Assembly: GCF_900182565.1 (NCBI RefSeq)
Contig: NZ_FXTI01000001.1
Span: 124,001 to 188,000, forward strand
DNA length: 64,000 nucleotides
Reading direction: 5' to 3'
DNA from: Melghirimyces algeriensis
GTDB lineage: Bacteria > Bacillota > Bacilli > Thermoactinomycetales > DSM-45169
In this document: positions 25,702-32,298 of the stretch, piece by piece
How positions within the stretch are numbered: the stretch's first letter is position 1
Layout of the letters: the number at the start of each line of letters is the position of its first letter
Made by a program: the position numbers and the translations under genes
The notes under the pieces: model-generated
Seen by the model: the letters and a program-made list of their open reading frames with translations, nothing else
What the model was told of the DNA's origin: nothing
Databases searched by the model: none

Positions 25702-26637
25702 GTGTTGAAAACCGTTGAGTCGACCGGGGTCAGTCGCTTTAAAAAGAAACGGACATGGCGCACCTCCTGGGAAGGAATCATACCTAAACTTCTTCTTCTC
25801 TGTGCCTTAGTGTCCATTCTGACCACTGTGGGTATTGTTTTAACATTGGTGATCGAAACAGCCTCTTTTTTTCAGGATGTGCCCTTTATTGAATTTATTA
25901 CGGGTACAGATTGGACCGCTTTGTTTAGTGAATCACAGCAGGAGTTTGGGATTTTACCATTGATCAGCGGCACGTTATTGGTAACGATGGGAGCGGCAGT
26001 GGTGGCGATTCCGCTGGGGCTGTTCTCCGCTATCTATCTGAGTGAGTATGCTCCGGATCGACTTCGTCGAACATTAAAGCCGATCTTGGAGATATTGGCT
26101 GGGATTCCGACCGTGGTATATGGTTTTTTTGCATTTACATTTGTCACACCGGTGTTAAGGACATTTATCCCGGAGATGGGTGTCTTTAATGCCCTTAGTG
26201 CCAGTGTGGTAGTCGGTATTATGATTATTCCCATGATTGCATCCTTGAGTGAAGATGCCATGAGCTCTGTTCCACGGGGAATTCGGGAAGCGGCGTATGC
26301 AATGGGTTCCACGCGATTGGAAGTTTCGCTCAAAGTGGTGGTACCGGCGGCCCTTTCAGGAATTATTGCCTCTTTTGTCTTGGGAATTTCCCGCGCCATC
26401 GGAGAAACGATGATTGTAACCATTGCTGCCGGTGCGACACCAAAACTCACCCTTGATCCTACGGAAAGTATTCAAACCATGACCGCTTATATGGTTCAAG
26501 CTGCGATGGGGGATATCAGCTATGGAGGGACCGTTTACAAGTCAATCTACGCTGTGGGAATGACATTGTTTGTCTTTACCTTGATCATGAACCTCCTGGC
26601 TCAGTATATTTCCCGGCGGTTTAAGGAGGAATATTGA
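25702..26637 (+). CDS. pstC: Phosphate ABC transporter permease PstC
   Basis: 311 residues with six predicted membrane segments and the permease loop EAAYAMGSTRLEVSLKVVVPAA near 210. GTG at 25702 is chosen because AAAGGAG ends seven bases before it. The longer reading frame from 25645 has no ribosome site. The gene ends one base into pstA. Confidence 0.94.
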   Translation: MLKTVESTGVSRFKKKRTWRTSWEGIIPKLLLLCALVSILTTVGIVLTLVIETASFFQDVPFIEFITGTDWTALFSESQQEFGILPLISGTLLVTMGAAVVAIPLGLFSAIYLSEYAPDRLRRTLKPILEILAGIPTVVYGFFAFTFVTPVLRTFIPEMGVFNALSASVVVGIMIIPMIASLSEDAMSSVPRGIREAAYAMGSTRLEVSLKVVVPAALSGIIASFVLGISRAIGETMIVTIAAGATPKLTLDPTESIQTMTAYMVQAAMGDISYGGTVYKSIYAVGMTLFVFTLIMNLLAQYISRRFKEEY

Positions 26638-27566
26638 TGAGTGCGGAAGAAGCAATGATCCAACAGAAAGGACAGTCGAATGTGGATTCCACCGATACTG
26701 AACAAAAGGGGGCGGACAGGGTTCAGTTTCGTCGCATGTTAAACCATGTCGCCCATGGATTGTTTTTATTGTCTACTCTGGTTGGAGTGGTTGTATTAGG
26801 GGTATTATTGTATGATATTATCCAAACTGGATGGAAATGGGTTGACGCTGATTTTCTGAACAACTTCGCTTCCCGTTTTCCGGAGAAGTCAGGGGTAAAA
26901 GCTCCGCTCTGGGGGTCGTTGTGGTTGATTGGAGTGACAGCTCCGCTCACCTTTATCTTTGGAGTGGGGACAGCCATTTATCTGGAAGAATATGCGAAAA
27001 AGAACTGGTTCAGTCGTTTGATCCAACTAAATATCAGCAATCTGGCGGGTGTTCCCTCCATTGTCTTCGGGATTCTGGGGCTGACCATTTTTGCCCGTGG
27101 ATGGGGGCTGGGCCAATCGGTACTGACCGGTGCTTTGACCATGACATTATTAATTCTTCCTATTGTGATTGTCGCGGCGCGGGAAGCGATTGACAGCGTT
27201 CCCTCTTCTCTGCGTCAGGCTTCCTATGCCATGGGAGCGACAAGATGGCAGACCATATACAAGGTTGTGTTGCCCTATTCCATGCCAGGGATCTTAACCG
27301 GTACCATTCTTGCGCTATCCAGAGCCATTGGAGAAACCGCACCGTTAATCATGGTCGGGGCAGTCACCTTTGTCTATTTCACCCCTGGAAACATCTTTGA
27401 TGCCTTTACGGTTCTCCCGATTCAGATCTATAGTTGGACGGGGTTACCCAAGGAAGAATTTCAGGAGATCGCTGCTGGTGGAATCATTATTCTTTTAGCG
27501 ATCTTGCTGACGATGAATGCGCTGGCGATATTCCTTCGGAATAAATATCAACAACGAAACGGTTGA
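26637..27566 (+). CDS. pstA: Phosphate ABC transporter permease PstA
   Basis: 309 residues with six membrane segments after a charged N-terminus of about 35 residues. The EAA loop REAIDSVPSSLRQASYAMGA near 180 contacts PstB. ATG at 26637 shares a base with the pstC stop codon and follows AAGGAGGA. It forms the channel with PstC. Confidence 0.94.
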   Translation: MSAEEAMIQQKGQSNVDSTDTEQKGADRVQFRRMLNHVAHGLFLLSTLVGVVVLGVLLYDIIQTGWKWVDADFLNNFASRFPEKSGVKAPLWGSLWLIGVTAPLTFIFGVGTAIYLEEYAKKNWFSRLIQLNISNLAGVPSIVFGILGLTIFARGWGLGQSVLTGALTMTLLILPIVIVAAREAIDSVPSSLRQASYAMGATRWQTIYKVVLPYSMPGILTGTILALSRAIGETAPLIMVGAVTFVYFTPGNIFDAFTVLPIQIYSWTGLPKEEFQEIAAGGIIILLAILLTMNALAIFLRNKYQQRNG

Positions 27567-27578
27567 GGGGGATGAGTG

Positions 27579-28355
27579 ATGGCAGAACAGACAGTACTGA
27601 CAAAACCGGCGATTCAGGTTGAAAACCTGGATCTGTATTATGGACAAAAACAAGCTCTATACGATGTTTCAATGGATGTGGAAGTAAACACTGTAACGGC
27701 TTTGATCGGTCCTTCCGGTTGCGGGAAGTCAACCTTTCTCCGAACGCTGAACCGCATGAACGACTTGATTCCTGGGGTTCAAATCAAGGGGACCATCCGC
27801 TTGCACGGAGAAAGCATCTATGATCGAAACATTGATGTGGAAATGCTGAGAAAACAGGTGGGAATGGTCTTCCAGGCTCCCAACCCTTTTCCGAAGAGCA
27901 TTTATGACAATATCGCCTATGGACCTCGGATTCACGGGATTCGAAACAAGAAAACACTGGATGAGATTGTGGAAAAAAGCTTGCGTCAGGCCGCTTTGTG
28001 GGACGAAGTAAAGGATCGACTGAGAGACCGGGCGACAGGTCTTTCCGGAGGGCAGCAACAACGCCTTTGCATTGCACGAGCCCTGGCGGTGGAACCGGAG
28101 ATTGTTCTGATGGATGAACCCACCTCTGCCCTCGACCCGATTTCTACTTCAAAAATTGAGGAATTGCTTCAGGAATTGAAGAATAAATACACCATTGTCA
28201 TTGTCACACACAATATGCAACAGGCAGCTCGTGTTTCTGATAAAACCGCCTTTTTTCTAAACGGTGAATTGATTGAGTATAATGATACGGCCACTCTGTT
28301 TTCCAATCCGGCCAATAAAAAGACGGAAGACTATATTACCGGCCGGTTTGGATAG
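27579..28355 (+). CDS. pstB: Phosphate ABC transporter ATPase PstB
   Basis: 258 residues. Walker A GPSGCGKST is near residue 46, the signature LSGGQQQR near 152 and Walker B LMDEPTSALDP near 173. The pattern RMNDLIPG after Walker A is typical of PstB. It energises phosphate uptake by PstCA. ATG at 27579 follows GAGGGGGATGA. Confidence 0.97.
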   Translation: MAEQTVLTKPAIQVENLDLYYGQKQALYDVSMDVEVNTVTALIGPSGCGKSTFLRTLNRMNDLIPGVQIKGTIRLHGESIYDRNIDVEMLRKQVGMVFQAPNPFPKSIYDNIAYGPRIHGIRNKKTLDEIVEKSLRQAALWDEVKDRLRDRATGLSGGQQQRLCIARALAVEPEIVLMDEPTSALDPISTSKIEELLQELKNKYTIVIVTHNMQQAARVSDKTAFFLNGELIEYNDTATLFSNPANKKTEDYITGRFG

Positions 28356-28375
28356 GGAAAGGAGTCTCACTTTTA

Positions 28376-29029
28376 ATGCGACAATTTGATACATCCTTGC
28401 AGGAAGTGAAGCAACTCCTGTTGGATATGGGTGAAAAATTGGAAGTTGCCATTGATAAAGCGGTTAAATCCTTGGAGCGATTGGATGCAGATATGGCGCG
28501 TGATGTCCTGAACAATGACTCCACGATTGACTCCATGGAAGACCAACTGGATGAAAAAGTCTCCGCTTTGATTGCGACACAACAACCTGTAGCCAAGGAT
28601 TTGCGCAAACTGATCGCTGCTCTCAAAATCGGGTCTGATATGGAACGAATGGCAGATCTGGCTTGCAATATCGCCCAAGTGACCATTCATTTGGTGGAAA
28701 ACAATTTAAAGCTGTTTAAAGATCTGGAAGACATTCCGAAAATGGCTCGTATTACTCAAAAAATGGTTCATGATGGGATCAACAGCTATATTGACGGGAA
28801 TATCGATTTATCCAAAGATCTGGCGGAGACAGATGACAAAGTGGATCAGATGTATGAAGCGATTGTCAAGGAATTACTGGAATATATGATTCATCAACAG
28901 CAGTTCATTGAAGTGGCGCTTCGTCTCTCATTTGTCGCCCGTTACCTGGAACGGATTGCCGATCACGCCACCAATATTGCGGAAAGTATCGTTTACATTG
29001 AGACAGGGAAAACGGTTGATTTAAATTGA
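28376..29029 (+). CDS. phoU: PhoU phosphate-signalling regulator
   Basis: 217 residues with two related three-helix PhoU repeats, each with a KIGSDMERMADLACNIA or RYLERIADHATNIAE metal-binding helix (near 83 and 186). PhoU modulates Pst activity and Pho signalling. ATG follows AAAGGAGTC. Many Bacillus species lack phoU in this operon, so its presence is a small difference from B. subtilis. Confidence 0.95.
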   Translation: MRQFDTSLQEVKQLLLDMGEKLEVAIDKAVKSLERLDADMARDVLNNDSTIDSMEDQLDEKVSALIATQQPVAKDLRKLIAALKIGSDMERMADLACNIAQVTIHLVENNLKLFKDLEDIPKMARITQKMVHDGINSYIDGNIDLSKDLAETDDKVDQMYEAIVKELLEYMIHQQQFIEVALRLSFVARYLERIADHATNIAESIVYIETGKTVDLN

Positions 29030-29030
29030 A

Positions 29031-29071
29031 AAAAGAGGCAACTGGCTTTTTGTCAGTTGCCTCTTTTTTTA
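29031..29071 (+). terminator. Terminator after phoU
   Basis: AAAAAGAGGCAACTG pairs with CAGTTGCCTCTTTTTTT around an eight-base loop. It has T-tracts on both strands, so it could also stop the minus-strand gene that ends at 29091. Confidence 0.93.
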
Positions 29072-29090
29072 TCCGTTTCGACGTAATGGC

Positions 29091-29567
29091 TCATTTTTTC
29101 GGTTTTGGAGTGGGAGTGGGTATCCCCTGGTCCCCGTATTGCTCTTCAATATACTCGCGGATCTCGATCAAAGACTTTCCGTCATTTTTCATGGCCACCG
29201 CGTCACGCGCGATATTGATGCATATGCCTCAAGTGGCTCCCATCCGGTCCCAAGCGACATTCCCGTCCTCTCCCTTGTCCTTGATAAAACAATGGGCGTT
29301 ATGTTTGTGTCCTGAAGAGCCACACCCGCAATAGCATGGCATATGTTTTAACACATCGGAGTGGGCATAGGCCAATCGGTAAGCCTCCTGGGCCTGGGGA
29401 GGGGCCTGCAAGGCAAAGTCCGGTAGTTGCACCGGGATGTTTTCCGCCTCTTTGGATAATGCCGCCAACCTGTTCTCTGTTGGACCGTTTTCCTGGGTTT
29501 CAGAGGAACATCCCATCAGTCCGAGAAGCAAGGCCAGTCCAAAAAGAAGCAATGCCCTTTTTTCCAT
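29091..29567 (-). CDS. CYCXC-type lipoprotein with in-frame TGA, probable selenoprotein
   Basis: From ATG at 29567 (GGGGGTGATC upstream) the frame gives a lipoprotein signal (lipobox GLMGC, Cys20), then HMPCYCGCG (Cys78/80/82) and HKHNAHCFI. At codon 113 (29229-29231) there is a TGA, after which the same frame continues for 45 codons to a second TGA (29091-29093). The continuation GICINIARDAVAMKNDGKS...IREYIEEQYG looks like genuine family sequence. In relatives, as I recall, this position is Cys in a CxxC motif, and the family is known as CYCXC (seleno)protein. So the product would carry Sec-Gly-Ile-Cys, 158 residues in all. The alternative is a nonsense mutation. Function is unknown; redox chemistry at the cell surface is likely. 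Confidence 0.75.
29197..29231 (-). promoter_or_regulatory. Candidate bacterial SECIS element with Sec codon
   Basis: On the minus strand the TGA (29231-29229) is followed after 15 bases by ATCGCG-CGTGA-CGCGGT (29213-29197). This is a six-pair stem with one T-G pair and a five-base loop with G in its second position. The loop begins 21 bases after the TGA. A short hairpin at this distance with an early loop G matches the bacterial SECIS pattern as I remember it. Confidence 0.55.
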
Positions 29568-29656
29568 GTGATCACCCCCTGTCGTTTTATTCTGTTGTTG
29601 GAACATCATGAAAGTCAAGTTTGGGAGACGAACGTTTGATCGTGAATCAAGCAAAT

Positions 29657-29740
29657 TCACCGGATTTTTAAAATTGAGGCAAAAGCGAAGCCCCCTTTGC
29701 CATTAGCGAAAATTTTGCTCAAGCCTTCCAGTCGAATCAT
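29657..29740 (-). pseudogene. Truncated start of an ABC transporter ATPase
   Basis: A perfect AAAGGAGG and ATG lead into MIRLEGLSKIFANGKGGF, the usual first strand of an ABC ATPase. The frame then ends after 27 codons, before any Walker A. No remaining ATPase sequence is found in the 90 bases before the CYCXC gene. It looks like the 5' stump left by an internal deletion of a larger gene. A functional leader peptide is a less likely alternative. Confidence 0.6.
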
Positions 29741-29782
29741 GGGTGTGCCTCCTTTATAGGGGTGAACCGAATCATTCCAACA

Positions 29783-30466
29783 TCAATAGATGAAGGGGAT
29801 TAACTTGTGCGTTCTCTGGGCGTATTCTTCAAATTGTTTTCCGTATCGTTTGCTCAAATAGCGGTCCAATACAGGGATATGAAAGAATATAAAACTGAGC
29901 AACATGATGAAGGGAATGAGAAAAGCCCAAGGATTGTGGGTGAGAAGAGCAAAGCCGATTGCCCAGACGACATCACCGAAGTAATTGATGTGCATGCTGT
30001 ATCGAAAAAGACCCTTTGTGAACAATTGTCCTTTGCTATCTGGCTTTTTCTTGAATTGATGCCGTTGCCATTCCGAACCGGTATTTAGATAAGATCCGAA
30101 TAAAAATAGACCCAATCCGATCCAATCCCATACACTGATCGCGGCCGATTGAAGTCCCCCGAGAATCGCAAACGTCAGATGAATGATCCACAGCCAGATC
30201 CCCACTTGAAGGGTTTCATTCCAGCCAAAACGTCTCTTGATAAAGACAAAGCCTGTAATATTCATTCGGATAAATAAGACGATGGAGCAGAAAAACAATA
30301 ACCCGTTACGGGTTGGATTTCCTTGGGGAATGTCGGATAGGAATGGATTGAGAATGGCTTCCAACCCATTTCCTAGAAGTACCCAGCCAACGACAAGTAC
30401 AGAGAGAGCGTGGATCAAGGACCATGCGACTTTGGTATTCAGGGATTGTTCATAGGTTCCATGCAT
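29783..30466 (-). CDS. Isoprenylcysteine carboxyl methyltransferase-like / DUF1295 membrane protein
   Basis: 227 residues with about five to six hydrophobic segments. The C-terminal part has the ICMT/phospholipid-methyltransferase pattern: GLFRYSMHINYFGDVVWAIG near 155 and a closing RYLSKRYGKQFEEYAQRTHKLIPF. Family members methylate or reduce membrane lipids or prenyl groups, usually with SAM or NADPH. The substrate here is unknown. It lies 18 bases after the tetR gene and is probably controlled by it. Confidence 0.7.
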   Translation of the reverse strand: MHGTYEQSLNTKVAWSLIHALSVLVVGWVLLGNGLEAILNPFLSDIPQGNPTRNGLLFFCSIVLFIRMNITGFVFIKRRFGWNETLQVGIWLWIIHLTFAILGGLQSAAISVWDWIGLGLFLFGSYLNTGSEWQRHQFKKKPDSKGQLFTKGLFRYSMHINYFGDVVWAIGFALLTHNPWAFLIPFIMLLSFIFFHIPVLDRYLSKRYGKQFEEYAQRTHKLIPFIY

Positions 30467-30484
30467 AAGGATTCGGACTCCTTG

Positions 30485-31093
30485 TTAAGATGTTTTTGAA
30501 GCGAAAACAAAGGTAATCTGCCGGTTGAGGGAAGCTTTAAATTCTTCAAATGACATCTCTTCGTTATAGATGAAAAACATCAGTTGAACCATAGAGATGC
30601 TGTAAAGGGTCATCGCAGCCTCTTGGGCGGAAAAAGAATGGTTCCATTTATTTTGGGATTGAAGTTTGGAGATCAAAATAGCCGTCTGATCAATAAATCC
30701 AAAGTCCAATTGAAACAATCCACTGCGTAATGTGTAGTTTTCATCCACATTTCCGACGATTGCCTGCATGACCTCTTGCCAAAACGATTTGGGGTAATCC
30801 TGAATAAATGAACCGATATCCAGAATCCAATCCATCAGGCATTGAACGGGAGAATCATGTTCGCAATAAGGTGTTACGTCAATCTCTGAGACAGAGAGGG
30901 CATCAGCCAGCAGATTTAATAATAGATCCGACTTAGAAGGGAAATAGTTGTAGATGGTTCCGACACCCACCTCTGATTTTTGGGCAATGGCTACCATGGT
31001 GGTGTGCGTATAACCGTGTTGAAAAAACATGTGTCTGGCCGTATCAAGAATCGCTTTTCGGGTGCGTTGCTTTTTCTGTTCTCTCAGACTCAT
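30485..31093 (-). CDS. TetR-family transcriptional regulator
   Basis: 202 residues. The N-terminal helix-turn-helix covers about 8-55 (KAILDTARHMFFQHGYTHTTM, GVGTIYNYFPSKSDLL). The ligand domain is variable and gives no clue to the inducer. ATG at 31093 follows GGAGGAG; an upstream in-frame ATG (31138) would lie in the operator. It is the first gene of a two-gene operon with the methyltransferase-like protein. Confidence 0.9.
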   Translation of the reverse strand: MSLREQKKQRTRKAILDTARHMFFQHGYTHTTMVAIAQKSEVGVGTIYNYFPSKSDLLLNLLADALSVSEIDVTPYCEHDSPVQCLMDWILDIGSFIQDYPKSFWQEVMQAIVGNVDENYTLRSGLFQLDFGFIDQTAILISKLQSQNKWNHSFSAQEAAMTLYSISMVQLMFFIYNEEMSFEEFKASLNRQITFVFASKTS

Positions 31094-31110
31094 GGGCTCC
31101 TCCAACCGAA

Positions 31111-31144
31111 ATATGAATTCATTCAAAAATGAATGCATTCATAT
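31111..31144. promoter_or_regulatory. Probable TetR operator
   Basis: An imperfect palindrome with arms ATATGAATTCATTC and GAATGCATTCATAT (31111-31124, 31131-31144) lies directly upstream of the tetR start. Each arm is itself internally symmetric (GAATTC, ATGCAT). Length and position fit an autoregulatory TetR site. Confidence 0.7.
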
Positions 31145-31150
31145 TTTATC

Positions 31151-31188
31151 ACAAAAAAAAGTCCCCTGCAAACCCATCATTGCAGGGA
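31151..31188 (-). terminator. Terminator of the EamA gene
   Basis: On the minus strand CCCTGCAA pairs with TTGCAGGG around an eight-base loop and runs into GACTTTTTTTT. It separates the EamA gene (ending at 31202) from tetR. Confidence 0.85.
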
Positions 31189-31201
31189 AGAATAAGGGAT
31201 T

Positions 31202-32122
31202 CTACTTTCCGACAACCTCTTGCTGAATCAATGCCTTCGAACCCGGAGCATCCTTTAAGCGAATAAACGTATAGACGCCAAGGATGATCGCTAGGCCACC
31301 TGCCCATTGCATATGTCCGGGTTGTTCACCAAACAGGAAAAAGGCCAGGATGGTAGCGATCACTGGTTCCCCAAGAATACTGACAGAGACCGTTGTGGCA
31401 GGCACCCAACGGATTACCCAGTTGAGCAGGCTATGTCCCAAAAGGGTGGGGAACAAGGCTAGCAAAAGAAAAATGAGCCAATCCCGGACCGGGTAAGTAA
31501 AAAGAGGCTCTCCCATGAGGATACAGGCTGTAGCGAGAAGGATTCCCGCTGTTCCATAAACAATATAGGTATATGTGATTAGAGAGATACGCTTTCTGAG
31601 ATGTTGCCCTGTCAACCAGTATGCCGTTACCATTCCTGCACCGATCAAGGCGAGAAAATCACCGAATAAGGCTGTGCCTCCCAAAGCAAAGTCTCCCCAA
31701 CTCAGGAGGATTCCACCGAGGACAGCGATGCTCGTTCCAGCGAGGGCTGGGAACCGCATACGTTCTTTGAATAGAAAGTAAGCACCAACAAAGGCAAATA
31801 GGGGTTGAAGTGTAACGAGAACGACAGAGCTGGCCACACTGGTGTAGGAGAGTGAAGCAAACCAAAGGGCAAAATGCAGGGCGAGAAAAACACCTGAAAG
31901 TATGGCGAAAAACCAATCCTTCAGTTTCAGGATACCGATTTCGCTCCGGTGTTTCCACACCCACAGGGGGGTCATGAGTCCTGTGGCCAGCAGAAGCCGC
32001 CAGGCGGCAACCGCAGTGGATGGAGCATCAGCCAATTTTACAAGGATTGCTGAAAAGGAGATAAACAGAACTCCGATTGCCAAGGTTACGTAAGGATGGA
32101 TGGGCGGACGATGAGAGATCAT
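31202..32122 (-). CDS. EamA/DMT-superfamily transporter
   Basis: 306 residues with ten hydrophobic segments in two EamA repeats; AAWRLLLATGLMTPLW near residue 38 is in the first repeat and GHSLLNWVIRWVPATTVSVS near 228 in the second. Such proteins export amino acids or other metabolites, and the substrate cannot be deduced. The ATG follows AGAGGGAGG. It is divergent from polA. Confidence 0.88.
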   Translation of the reverse strand: MISHRPPIHPYVTLAIGVLFISFSAILVKLADAPSTAVAAWRLLLATGLMTPLWVWKHRSEIGILKLKDWFFAILSGVFLALHFALWFASLSYTSVASSVVLVTLQPLFAFVGAYFLFKERMRFPALAGTSIAVLGGILLSWGDFALGGTALFGDFLALIGAGMVTAYWLTGQHLRKRISLITYTYIVYGTAGILLATACILMGEPLFTYPVRDWLIFLLLALFPTLLGHSLLNWVIRWVPATTVSVSILGEPVIATILAFFLFGEQPGHMQWAGGLAIILGVYTFIRLKDAPGSKALIQQEVVGK

Positions 32123-32298
32123 GATTCCCTCCCTCTAATGTTTGGGTCAAAAGGCTTGCTGGAAGTAGGCGACTGGGCCATGGTAAAATAGAGGTATCTG
32201 TTTGTTTGATACCGTCCGCTGTCAACGTTATTGTATCTTTGAGGACTGCCGTTGACAACATTTACAGGCGCGGAACTTTAGGAGTGTGGAGGTCCAAT

